From NCBI RefSeq assembly GCF_022406875.1, contig NZ_CP023018.1, forward strand, positions 1,130,784 to 1,194,783: 64,000 nucleotides of DNA, given 5' to 3'. This document shows positions 31,970-39,802 of this stretch, one piece after another; the stretch's first letter is position 1; every line of letters begins with the position of its first letter. The position numbers and the translations under genes are program-made. The notes beneath the pieces are model-generated. The model worked only from the letters and a program-made list of their open reading frames with translations. It was not told the DNA's origin and ran no database searches. The stretch comes from Ectothiorhodosinus mongolicus. GTDB taxonomy: Bacteria > Pseudomonadota > Gammaproteobacteria > Ectothiorhodospirales > Ectothiorhodospiraceae.

Positions 31970-33244
31970 CTAGGGCAGCACGCGATTAATACGAATCTGA
32001 ACACGCGCATCAGGTAGCGTTGGGTTCACAGGCTCAGCGACGCCTTCAAGGTCGCCACTTTGGACTTCTGCCATGCCACTTTTTGAGACCCGTGCAACCA
32101 CTTCGACCTGATCAAACTGCGCCATTGAGGCGCCGCCCATCATCTCATGCGAGGCGTCTAGGACCAGTTCGAGGGGAAACTGAGCGCTTACTCGTTGCAC
32201 CGCAATCGGCATCCGCGGCCCTCCAACAGGGCGAGCAAAAACCATCACCATCTCCTCGCCACTGAGTTCAGCGCCCAGAGCTGGATCCAGATCAACCTGC
32301 ACGCGGATGGAGGTAGTTTCTGAGCTTTCCAAGCGTGTTTGCGGCGCTGGAACTGGGGCTGGCGCGGGACTTGCCGAAGACTGACGCAGTGCGTCGCGCA
32401 CATCATCCAGCGCACTGCGTACCACTTGCTCACTCTCAGGATCGCCTTGAACTAGCGGCACTAAGCGTTCCAGTAATTCCAAAGAAACCGTGAAATTATT
32501 GGTTTGGAAGTGACTGATGGCCTTAAGCCATAGGGCATTGGGATGGTTGGGCTCCAATTCCAGCGCTGTATCTAACAAGGCATTGGCTTGGGGAGTAAAG
32601 GCGCCCATGGAAGCCAGCATGAGATGCTCCGCGTAGCTCACATTGAGATCAGCCTCGTCACCTACAATGCTGTGGGCTCGGCCAAATGCTCTTGCTGCAT
32701 CTTCATATTGCTCCATGAATCCATAGGTGCGTCCCAACATTATCCAGCCTTCGGCATCCTCAGGAGAGTCACCCAGTCGGGTTTCCATTTGTTGCGCCAT
32801 AGCAGTTAGGTCGGCTGCATCGGGCATAGCCATGGTTGTTTCCGGCGCACTAGAGATATGCCCGGGCCGGAGGTCCGGATCATGTACCTGCAAATAGATA
32901 TAGATGGCGAAGGCTGGCACCACCACCGCACTCACAGCCAGCACGGTAAGCCCTTGGCGCGGCTTGGGGGCTGATTTGAGAGATTCCGGCTCGGGTTCGA
33001 GCTCGACATCCGTTAACAGGTTGTCTTCGAGCTCGGCGCGGGCCGAGTCATATTGTTCCTGATTCAGGTACCCAGAAGCCAGTTCCTGATCCAGTTCCGC
33101 CAGCCGTTGGCGGTAGATGGTGATGTTCAGTTCTCGCTGTTTGACTTCGTTAGCTGTCTTGGCACTGCGCAGAAAGGGCCAAAGTAAAATCACCGCTGCC
33201 AGGAGGACTAACGCCCCGGCAGCCAACCAAAAACTGACATTCAT
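31970..33244 (-). CDS. ccmI: Cytochrome c biogenesis protein CcmI
   Basis: Holds apocytochrome c for haem ligation. 424 residues: an N-terminal double-membrane CcmI-1 part (FWLAAGALVLLAAVILLWPF at 5-24; a second helix near 100) with a cytoplasmic loop carrying the conserved ELNITIYRQRLAELDQELASG; a periplasmic TPR region (GWIMLGRTYGFMEQYEDAARAFGRA, then LEPNHPNALWLKAISHFQTN); and a beta-rich C-terminus. It overlaps ccmH by ATGA. Confidence 0.92.
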   Translation of the reverse strand: MNVSFWLAAGALVLLAAVILLWPFLRSAKTANEVKQRELNITIYRQRLAELDQELASGYLNQEQYDSARAELEDNLLTDVELEPEPESLKSAPKPRQGLTVLAVSAVVVPAFAIYIYLQVHDPDLRPGHISSAPETTMAMPDAADLTAMAQQMETRLGDSPEDAEGWIMLGRTYGFMEQYEDAARAFGRAHSIVGDEADLNVSYAEHLMLASMGAFTPQANALLDTALELEPNHPNALWLKAISHFQTNNFTVSLELLERLVPLVQGDPESEQVVRSALDDVRDALRQSSASPAPAPVPAPQTRLESSETTSIRVQVDLDPALGAELSGEEMVMVFARPVGGPRMPIAVQRVSAQFPLELVLDASHEMMGGASMAQFDQVEVVARVSKSGMAEVQSGDLEGVAEPVNPTLPDARVQIRINRVLP

Positions 33245-33720
33245 ACATCTTTTCCTTCGCTAAGCAGACGTCGGGCTTTTTCCCGAGCCTGTTCATCTGT
33301 GGGCTGCAATTGTCTTGCTGTTTGGCTACCTCGGGCTGTAGCCCAAAGCACTATCAAACCAAACACCAGCAGTACAAAGGGCCCGATCCAGAGTAAATAA
33401 GTGGCGGGGGAAAAGGGCGGGCGATACAAGACGAATTCGCCGTAGCGTGCCACCATAAAATCAATGATTTGAGGATTGCTCGACCCCGCATTGAGTTGAT
33501 CCCTTAACTCTCGCCGCAAATCCCTAGCCAATCCAGCATCTGAATCAGCCAAAGATTGGTTTTGACAGACGGTACAACGCAATTCATGCAGGAGCTCGCG
33601 GTAGCGCTGTTCTAAGCTGGGGTCCTCAAAGTATGTCACCCCTGCTTGTTGACTGGAGGCGGGCGCCGTTGCCAAGGCAAATGCTAGGGCAACCGCCAGG
33701 GCAGCAATCAGCCTAGGCAT
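33241..33720 (-). CDS. ccmH: Cytochrome c biogenesis protein CcmH (CcmL-type)
   Basis: Periplasmic membrane-anchored thiol protein that handles apocytochrome. 159 residues: signal peptide (1-23), the family motif ELRCTVCQNQSLADSDAGLARDLR with the redox pair C-x2-C, and a C-terminal transmembrane helix (YLLWIGPFVLLVFGLIVLWA). Short form, not the E. coli-like fusion with the TPR domain, which is separate here as CcmI. Its start overlaps the ccmG stop by one base. Confidence 0.95.
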   Translation of the reverse strand: MPRLIAALAVALAFALATAPASSQQAGVTYFEDPSLEQRYRELLHELRCTVCQNQSLADSDAGLARDLRRELRDQLNAGSSNPQIIDFMVARYGEFVLYRPPFSPATYLLWIGPFVLLVFGLIVLWATARGSQTARQLQPTDEQAREKARRLLSEGKDV

Positions 33721-34256
33721 CAGGTCTCGCTCCGTAGTCGCTGAATGAGGGGCAGGATATCTCGTTCAACCTTGGCCCAAGTTATCGGACCCACATGTTT
33801 GTAGCGAATTACACCCTGGCGATCGATGACGAAAGTTTCGGGCGTACCATAAACACCCCACTCGATGCCGACCCGGCCCTCATGGTCAAAGGCATTCCAA
33901 ATATAGGGATTGCCAAAGCGCCGCAGATACTCAAGTCCATCAGCCCGCTCATCTTTATAGTTCAATCCATAAATGGGAATGCCATAGTCACGCGCCATTC
34001 TCACCAAATAGCGATGTTCCTGACGACAGGATACGCACCATGACGCCCAAATATTGAACACCACGACTTCGCCCTCAAAATCAGCCGTGCCCACCTCGCG
34101 CTCCGCTGCTTGAAGTTCAGGCAGACTAAATTGCGGTATCGGATGATTGACCAGCGGCGAGGGCAGAAGGCTGGGGTCTAAAAGCAGACCCTTGGCCAAG
34201 AAACCGCCCAACACCGCCAGCAATACCAGCGGCGATAAAAACAGCAGCTTTTTCAT
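33720..34256 (-). CDS. ccmG: Thiol:disulfide interchange protein CcmG/DsbE
   Basis: Membrane-anchored periplasmic thioredoxin that reduces apocytochrome c. 178 residues: N-terminal anchor (LLFLSPLVLLAVLGGFLAKG), NIWASWCVSCRQEHRYL (active site CVSC), an acidic loop YGLNYKDERADGLEYL, and the cis-Pro VYGTPETFVIDRQG. The usual motif is WCxxC, as here. It overlaps ccmF by ATGA. Confidence 0.95.
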   Translation of the reverse strand: MKKLLFLSPLVLLAVLGGFLAKGLLLDPSLLPSPLVNHPIPQFSLPELQAAEREVGTADFEGEVVVFNIWASWCVSCRQEHRYLVRMARDYGIPIYGLNYKDERADGLEYLRRFGNPYIWNAFDHEGRVGIEWGVYGTPETFVIDRQGVIRYKHVGPITWAKVERDILPLIQRLRSET

Positions 34257-36286
34257 CCGGAGCTACTCCGCGTGGCGACACCAGAGGGATTGGCATTGTC
34301 ATCCGGCTTGGATTCAGCGATTCGATTTTCTTTCGCAAGCGCTTCTGAGCGACGCCGTGAGAATACCCGATAGCGGCGGTCAGCAGCGGCAATGAATCCC
34401 CCCAGAACGATGAATGTTGCGCCAATCCATAGCCAGGACTGGAAGGGGTTGTGATACAGCCGCAGTGACCAAGTATTGCCCGACATGGGCTCACCCAGCG
34501 CCACGAAGATATCGCGTAGTAAGTTCGACTGATAAGACGCTTGCGCCATTGGCATTGTCTGCACACGGTAGACCCGGCGCTGCGGGAACAAGTCAGTCAC
34601 GTGGCTCCCATCGCGAGTAACGCCAACGCGTGCTTCGATCGCATCCCAGTTCGGGCCGGCGACAGAGTAAACCTCTTGCAGTTCAAAAGTGTAGCCACCC
34701 AAGGTGTGACTCTGTCCCATACCCAGACGCACATCGGTCTCGGACTCAAAAGCCATAAGCATGGTAATGCCCATGACCAAGATGGCAAACCCGAAATGGG
34801 CCACGGACATACCCCAGTAACCGGCTGGCATCTTACGCAGGGTTTTCATTGGAGTGCCTTGTTTACGAGCGCGCTGGTAAAGATCGCGGCCAATGCTAAA
34901 TACGATCCAAAAAGCCATAGCCATGCCCACAGTCACCATGAAGGTCGTGCTGCCCACCATCACCAGTGGGAAAATCACGCCCACCACCACCGCGGCTAGC
35001 AGGGTATGCCACAGCCGCTGCGAAAGCTCCCAAGCAGAAGATCGTTTCCAGCGCAACAGCGGACCCAAACCCACCATGAAAACCAGTGGCACCATGAGCG
35101 GAGCAAACACAGAGTTAAAGTACGGGGGGCCGACGGAGATCTTACCCATGTTAAGCGCGTCTAAGAACAACGGATACAGCGTCCCTAGAAGCACGGCCGC
35201 CAGAGCTACCACCATGATGACGTTGTTGACCAACAGGCCAGACTCGCGCGAGACCGGATGGAACTCAGTCTGGCTGCGCACCTTAGGCGCGCGCCATGCA
35301 TACAACAGGAATGAGCTTCCGGCGATAGCAAGCAGTAGCATCAGAATATAGACGCCGCGTGTGGGATCGGTGGCGAAGGCATGCACCGATACCAGCACCC
35401 CGGAGCGCACCAGAAAGGTTCCCAACAGACTGAGACAGAACGCTGAGATAGCCAGCAACACCGTCCAACTGCGAAACACGCCGCGTTTTTCGGTAGCCGC
35501 CAGGGAGTGGATTAGGGCAGTGGCTGCCAACCATGGCATCAGTGAGGCATTTTCCACGGGATCCCAGAACCACCAGCCGCCCCAGCCCAGCGTGTAGTAA
35601 GCCCACCAGCTGCCTAGAGCAATGCCAGCGCCCAAAAAGGCCCAAGCGCTGGTTGCCCAAGGGCGCGTCCAGCGTGCCCAAGTGGCATCCAGTTTACCGC
35701 CAATAAGAGCGGCTACAGCAATGGCGAACGGCACAGCCAAACCTACATAACCCATGTAAAGCATAGGCGGATGGATCACCAGCCCAGGGTCCTGTAGCAG
35801 CGGATTCAGATCGCGGCCATCGGCAGGAATCGGGAACAGGGCTTCGAAGGGGTTAGAGGTAAACAGCGTGAAGGACAGAATGCCTACACTCACCAAACCC
35901 ATGACGGCGATGGTGCGTGCTGCCATGTCCGTCGGCAGACCTTTGCTGAATAGGGATACGGCAAGCGACCAGCCGCCCAACATGAGGGCCCAAAGTACCA
36001 AGGATCCCTCATGACCACCCCAGACACCCGAGATGCGATACATCAAAGGAAGCGCGGTATTCGAGTGGTTTGCGACGTACGCTACCGAGAAGTCATGCGT
36101 GATAAAGGCGTAGGTGAGGGCCAAGTACGCAATCAGAAGAAAGATGAATTGCCCCGCGACCGCCGTGTGTGCTGTGCGCATCCACGATAAAGTGCCGCGA
36201 TGCGCACCAATAAGAGGGATGGTGCCCTGGACGGCGGCCATTAAAAGGGCCAGCACCAGGGCCATTTGGCCGATTTCTGGGATCAT
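34253..36286 (-). CDS. ccmF: Haem lyase subunit CcmF
   Basis: Large membrane protein that takes haem from CcmE and, with CcmH/I, attaches it to apocytochrome c. 677 residues, about 15 membrane helices. The haem-handling tryptophan-rich signature is WWAYYTLGWGGWWFWDPVEN. Other conserved parts: GHEGSLVLWALMLGGWS and FLVRSGVLVSVHAFATDP. Starts 2 bases after ccmE. Confidence 0.97.
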   Translation of the reverse strand: MIPEIGQMALVLALLMAAVQGTIPLIGAHRGTLSWMRTAHTAVAGQFIFLLIAYLALTYAFITHDFSVAYVANHSNTALPLMYRISGVWGGHEGSLVLWALMLGGWSLAVSLFSKGLPTDMAARTIAVMGLVSVGILSFTLFTSNPFEALFPIPADGRDLNPLLQDPGLVIHPPMLYMGYVGLAVPFAIAVAALIGGKLDATWARWTRPWATSAWAFLGAGIALGSWWAYYTLGWGGWWFWDPVENASLMPWLAATALIHSLAATEKRGVFRSWTVLLAISAFCLSLLGTFLVRSGVLVSVHAFATDPTRGVYILMLLLAIAGSSFLLYAWRAPKVRSQTEFHPVSRESGLLVNNVIMVVALAAVLLGTLYPLFLDALNMGKISVGPPYFNSVFAPLMVPLVFMVGLGPLLRWKRSSAWELSQRLWHTLLAAVVVGVIFPLVMVGSTTFMVTVGMAMAFWIVFSIGRDLYQRARKQGTPMKTLRKMPAGYWGMSVAHFGFAILVMGITMLMAFESETDVRLGMGQSHTLGGYTFELQEVYSVAGPNWDAIEARVGVTRDGSHVTDLFPQRRVYRVQTMPMAQASYQSNLLRDIFVALGEPMSGNTWSLRLYHNPFQSWLWIGATFIVLGGFIAAADRRYRVFSRRRSEALAKENRIAESKPDDNANPSGVATRSSSG

Positions 36287-36288
36287 AA

Positions 36289-36759
36289 TCAGTAGGTCGC
36301 TGTGGGTGAGCCGCCCGGATGTTCTTCAAAGCCAGCCGCTTTCAGCGCGGCCGCAACTTCCGGAGCCATATAATTTTCATCATGTCGCGCCAAAACCCGC
36401 TCGGCGCGGAAGATGCCATCACCGCCCATACGTCCATGGGTGACAACACCTTGTCCTTCGCGAAATAAATCAGGCAGCAAGCCGACGAACTGAACCGGAA
36501 TGCTGTGGCGCGTGTCGGTGACGCTAAACGAGACCATCAGGCCTTCGTCAGCATGCTTGATGGAATTAGCTTCCACCAGTCCCCCCAAGCGAATAATTCG
36601 ATCGGGGTTGGGCAGCTGCTCGCCTTCCGCAATTTGTGATGGTCCGTAGAAGTACATCATGTTGTCGCGGAAGGCGCTGAGCGCTAGCGCTGAGGCAGTC
36701 GAGACAGCGACGACAATCAATACTACCCCGGCCAGTCGTTTCTTTTGTCGAGGGGTCAT
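36289..36759 (-). CDS. ccmE: Haem chaperone CcmE
   Basis: Periplasmic OB-fold protein, anchored by one helix, that carries haem covalently on a His. 156 residues from ATG 36759 (MTPRQKKRLAGVVLIV), chosen because GGAG lies six bases upstream; a TTG at 36771 would add four codons. The haem-binding HDENY motif (LARHDENYMAPEV) is present. It is the first gene of the leftward ccmEFGHI operon and faces ccmA across about 215 bases. Confidence 0.96.
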   Translation of the reverse strand: MTPRQKKRLAGVVLIVVAVSTASALALSAFRDNMMYFYGPSQIAEGEQLPNPDRIIRLGGLVEANSIKHADEGLMVSFSVTDTRHSIPVQFVGLLPDLFREGQGVVTHGRMGGDGIFRAERVLARHDENYMAPEVAAALKAAGFEEHPGGSPTATY

Positions 36760-36907
36760 TACACACTCCAACTACATCAGGTTTATCCGCTTATTTTGGA
36801 CCGCAGGCCACTTTTTTCGCAATTACTTCGCCAATATGACCGTGCGCATTGCCGGAGGTTCGCCTGCTTTCGTGATCAAGCGCAAGAGTCATGATAGCTC
36901 GTGCGGG

Positions 36908-36936
36908 TTCGCATGGCAGCAGCATCGTTGTAGTAT
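36908..36936 (+). promoter_or_regulatory. Candidate promoter for ccmABCD
   Basis: TTCGCA (36908-36913), 17 bases, TAGTAT (36931-36936): each box four of six. The mRNA would begin about 32 bases before ccmA. No comparable pair was convincing for the leftward ccmE operon in the same 215-base gap. Confidence 0.4.
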
Positions 36937-36974
36937 CCTGCGCCAGATTATCGCCACCCATCTATTGGAGTGAC

Positions 36975-37619
36975 ATGTCGCCGTCTTTTGCCGATCAGAC
37001 GCTCGAGGTCAGAGATCTTGTTTTGGAGCGCGGGGAGCGTGAGCTGTTTCACGGACTCGCTTTCAAGCTGGATTCAGGAGAGCTACTACAGCTAGCGGGC
37101 CGCAATGGCTCAGGTAAAACCAGCCTGTTGCGAGTTCTTTGTGGATTGTCCCGACCGTTGCAAGGAGAAGTGCTGTGGAATGGTCAGTCGTTATCTGCTC
37201 AAGAGGACGGTCCGGCAGCACACCTTGCCTATCTGGCGCATCTGAATGCTTCTAAAGAAGAGCTGAACGCCGAGGAAAATATTCGCCTCTCATCAGCGCT
37301 TCAGGGACGTAACATAGGTCGCGAAGAAGCCTGGGAAATGCTCGGCCAATTGGATCTGCGTGGTTTTGAGGATTTGCCGGTCAAATTCCTAAGCCAAGGT
37401 CAGAAACGACGCGTTGCCCTGGCTAAGTTATTGTTGTCTGCGCGACCGTTGTGGATTATGGACGAGCCCTTTGCTGCTCTCGATGTGCAAGTCATCCAGG
37501 TACTTAAAGCCTGTATGGAAGATCAGCTGAAGCGCGGTGGCATGATCGTTTTGACAACGCATCAAGCCGTTCCCATCGAGGGTCCACAACAGACGGTCAC
37601 CCTAGGAGATGCGCGATGA
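36975..37619 (+). CDS. ccmA: Haem exporter ATP-binding protein CcmA
   Basis: ABC ATPase of the CcmABCD complex that releases holo-CcmE. 214 residues from ATG 36975, with TTGGAG just upstream; the frame extends back to 36891 without support. Walker A GRNGSGKTSLLRVL, signature FLSQGQKRRVALAKL, Walker B LWIMDEPFAALD, and the switch His in TTHQA. It overlaps ccmB by ATGA. Confidence 0.96.
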   Translation: MSPSFADQTLEVRDLVLERGERELFHGLAFKLDSGELLQLAGRNGSGKTSLLRVLCGLSRPLQGEVLWNGQSLSAQEDGPAAHLAYLAHLNASKEELNAEENIRLSSALQGRNIGREEAWEMLGQLDLRGFEDLPVKFLSQGQKRRVALAKLLLSARPLWIMDEPFAALDVQVIQVLKACMEDQLKRGGMIVLTTHQAVPIEGPQQTVTLGDAR

Positions 37620-38293
37620 GTGCTCTCTTAAGTGTACTTTGGGTTTTATTGCGCCGCGATCTGACCTTGGCAATGCGCCGACGCCAGGATGCTTTGGTGG
37701 TACTGGGGTTTTTTATCGTCGTCGTGTCTTTGTTCCCATTGGGCGTTGGCCCAGATCCACAGTTATTGCGCAGTATGGCGCCCGGAGTCATTTGGGTGGC
37801 GGCCTTGTTGGCTACCATGCTGTCCTTGGAACGCTTATTCTCGGATGATTTTCGTGATGGCAGTTTGGAGCAATTGCTACTAGTACCGCAGCCACTCAGC
37901 GTTCTGGTGATGGTGAAGATTTTGGCGCACTGGCTGGTGATTGGCCTGCCGCTGGTGCTGGTCTCACCCCTGCTGGGCATGCAGCTGAACCTTTCTGGCG
38001 AAGAAATACTCGTACTCATGGCTGCATTGTTGCTTGGGACGCCCATCCTGAGTCTGGTGGGTGCGATTGGTGCGGCATTGACTCTGGGTATACGCGGTGG
38101 CGGGGTGCTGATTTCTTTGTTGATTTTGCCACTTTACGTACCACCGCTGGTGCTAGGCGCTGGTGCTATTGATGCCGTTATGTTTGGCTCAAGCCCAATG
38201 GCGCATCTTTCAATGCTGGCAGCGCTCGCAATTCTGGCATTATTGTTGGCACCCTTCGCAATCGCTGCTGCGTTGCGAATTATGCTGGATTAA
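37616..38293 (+). CDS. ccmB: Haem exporter permease CcmB
   Basis: Six-helix membrane partner of CcmA. 225 residues; RRDLTLAMRRRQDAL at the N-terminus, ERLFSDDFRDGSLEQLLL, and LVSPLLGMQLNLS are typical. Eleven bases separate it from ccmC. Confidence 0.96.
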   Translation: MSALLSVLWVLLRRDLTLAMRRRQDALVVLGFFIVVVSLFPLGVGPDPQLLRSMAPGVIWVAALLATMLSLERLFSDDFRDGSLEQLLLVPQPLSVLVMVKILAHWLVIGLPLVLVSPLLGMQLNLSGEEILVLMAALLLGTPILSLVGAIGAALTLGIRGGGVLISLLILPLYVPPLVLGAGAIDAVMFGSSPMAHLSMLAALAILALLLAPFAIAAALRIMLD

Positions 38294-38304
38294 GGAGAGC
38301 AGAC

Positions 38305-39054
38305 GTGGCTGAACGCGGTATTCAGTGGTTTAAGTTTTCATCGCCACCGAATTTTTATTATTTGACCGGCGTGCTCGCACCCTGGTTTATGGGCCTGGCA
38401 GCGGTTTTGGCACTGCTGGGGCTTTATTGGGGCTTTGTGGTTGCGCCTATCGATTATCAGCAGGGCGAGAGCTATCGCATCATGTTCATTCATGTGCCTG
38501 CTGCCTGGATGGCTATGTTCATCTACATATTAATGGCGGCCTACGGCGCTATTGGCTTGGTTTGGCGCATTAAGACCGCCGAAGTCATGGCTAAAGCCAT
38601 GGCGCCTACGGGTGCCATTTTTTGTTTTCTTGCGCTTTGGACTGGGGCCTTGTGGGGCAAACCGACCTGGGGAACCTACTGGGTTTGGGATGCGCGTATC
38701 ACCTCTAACCTGATCCTATTGTTTTTGTATATGGGTTACATAGCGCTGCACGCTGCGATCGAAGATCGTCAGCGCGCAGCAAACGCCAGTGCTGTGTTGG
38801 CTTTGGCGGGTGTGGTTAATGTGCCGATCATCTATTTCTCAGTGATTTGGTGGAATACCCTGCATCAAGCGCCTTCCATCACCGTGACTGACTCACCGTC
38901 TATGGAAACGTCAATGTTCACGGCCTTGATGCTGATGACCTTTGCCTGTTGGATGTACTCAATCGCCGTGATTCTCAAGCGGGCACGCCTTGAACTGCTG
39001 GATCGGGAGCGCAAGGCCAGTTGGGTGACAGAACGGCTGGGAGATAAGTCATGA
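38305..39054 (+). CDS. ccmC: Haem handling protein CcmC
   Basis: Membrane protein that attaches haem to CcmE. 249 residues with six helices. The tryptophan-rich loop WGKPTWGTYWVWDARITS and flanking His residues (MFIHVPAAWMA; IAVILKRAR near the end) are typical. The start is read as GTG 38305, after AGGAG. Its stop overlaps the ccmD start. Confidence 0.96.
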   Translation: MAERGIQWFKFSSPPNFYYLTGVLAPWFMGLAAVLALLGLYWGFVVAPIDYQQGESYRIMFIHVPAAWMAMFIYILMAAYGAIGLVWRIKTAEVMAKAMAPTGAIFCFLALWTGALWGKPTWGTYWVWDARITSNLILLFLYMGYIALHAAIEDRQRAANASAVLALAGVVNVPIIYFSVIWWNTLHQAPSITVTDSPSMETSMFTALMLMTFACWMYSIAVILKRARLELLDRERKASWVTERLGDKS

Positions 39055-39221
39055 TGGAGTACTTAGCCATGGGTGGGCACGGCTTTTACATCTGGGGATC
39101 CTATGGGGTTGCCCTACTGTTGCTGATCATCGAGCTTTTCTTGTTACGCCGACGTCGCGTCACCCAAGCCGCTACGCTGCGGCGCCTCGCGCGTTTGAGT
39201 GAGCAACAAGAAAACGTTTAA
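39051..39221 (+). CDS. ccmD: Haem exporter subunit CcmD (56 residues)
   Basis: Small single-helix membrane protein that stabilises CcmC-CcmE in the CcmABCD complex. It reads MMEYLAMGGHGFYIWGSYGV, then a helix ALLLLIIELFLL, then RRRR and a basic tail ending QENV. The GGHGFYIWGSYG motif before the helix identifies it. ATG 39051 overlaps the ccmC stop as ATGA, and GGAG lies seven bases upstream. Length is normal for CcmD. Confidence 0.93.
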   Translation: MMEYLAMGGHGFYIWGSYGVALLLLIIELFLLRRRRVTQAATLRRLARLSEQQENV

Positions 39222-39454
39222 GGCGAGCTGAGCTGTTTCATCCCCTGGAGTTCAGCGTGATGTCCTGAGTCTGCATGGCAACCGAGGCATGTGGTGTGCC
39301 GTTGCATCATCGAGGTGTGCATGCGGAAAAATGCTGGATCCCTCTCGCGGGCCTCGTCTGTCATGTGACAGGACGTACAGTTGGCACTAATGGCTTCAGG
39401 GAAGGATCGGCTGGGTGAATCATTAAAGATGGGAGAGTGTTCCCCGGGATTCAC
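39218..39454 (-). pseudogene. Remnant of a multihaem c-type cytochrome (3' part)
   Basis: A 78-codon frame with two haem-binding motifs, CTSCH and CLGCH, in ISANCTSCHMTDEARERD and HTTCLGCHADSGHH, with several extra His residues that could be haem ligands. It has no signal peptide and its only start is an internal-looking GTG, so it could not be exported and matured as it stands. The frame stays open upstream to about 39575 without looking like a cytochrome. Best read as the tail end of a lost gene. Confidence 0.5.
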
Positions 39455-39588
39455 GGGCTTTTCATGCGTTTTTTTGTATGGCTTATGCCTGAAGATCGAA
39501 TGTGCACAGCATGTCCCGTGGCGCCAACTTGGCTCGCCAAAAACTCTGTGTCGTATCCATTTCGAGCAGTAGCATCAATCACTAACAT
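39451..39588 (-). pseudogene. Possible remnant of an MnmM/YtqB-type rRNA/tRNA methyltransferase
   Basis: A short frame reading MLVIDATARNGYDTEFLASQ, then VGATGHAVHIRSSGISHTKK. This resembles the SAM-binding start of the MnmM (YtqB) family, VDATAGNGHDTLFLA...VG..G.V.AFD. The normal GNG is RNG, the acidic residue after the second strand is lost, and the frame stops after about 45 codons, 0-5 bases from the cytochrome-like piece. Similarity is judged by eye; chance is not excluded. Confidence 0.35.
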
Positions 39589-39667
39589 GCTTTTTTTTGT
39601 GCATTTTGTGATGTGCATCCGCGCTATTTCTGTCAACCGGGTATGCACGCTTACTTGCCCCTAGTCA

Positions 39668-39697
39668 TTGTGTGGGTGACAATAGCGACCCTATAAG
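39668..39697 (+). promoter_or_regulatory. Candidate promoter for the tkt cluster
   Basis: TATAAG (39692-39697, five of six to -10) with TTGTGT (39668-39673) 18 bases upstream. The -35 is weak, as at activated promoters. The leader to tkt would be about 100 bases and include the repeats at 39719-39753. Confidence 0.4.
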
Positions 39698-39718
39698 AAT
39701 ATCCAAGTCAGTCAGGCC

Positions 39719-39753
39719 GCATAACTAAAGCATAACTGTCGACCCGCGGGTCG
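39719..39753. repeat. Operator-like repeats in the tkt leader
   Basis: GCATAACT occurs at 39719-39726 and again at 39730-39737, in direct orientation with an 11-base period, one turn of the helix. Three bases further lies CGACCCGCGGGTCG (39740-39753), a perfect 14-base palindrome. Such patterns are common at response-regulator or LysR-type operators; no specific regulator is claimed. Confidence 0.45.
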
Positions 39754-39802
39754 CTCGGCCAAAAAACGGATACCACCGAATTTTTTTAATCAGGAGATGT
39801 TC

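Larger units (their letters stand above)
39222..39802. other. Gene-free gap between ccmD and tkt
   Basis: About 580 bases with no intact gene on either strand. The minus strand holds two short coding remnants (a cytochrome c-like piece and a methyltransferase-like piece). The half next to tkt holds a candidate promoter, an 11-base-spaced direct repeat and a 14-base palindrome. Base composition becomes more AT-rich near 39560-39620. No tRNA or transposase remnant was seen. Confidence 0.6.

Noticed and set aside
34414-36443. Several plus-strand frames of 80-150 codons opposite ccmF and ccmE
   Set aside because: They are shadows of the minus-strand ccm genes, rich in residues expected from the opposite frame and without ribosome sites or family motifs.
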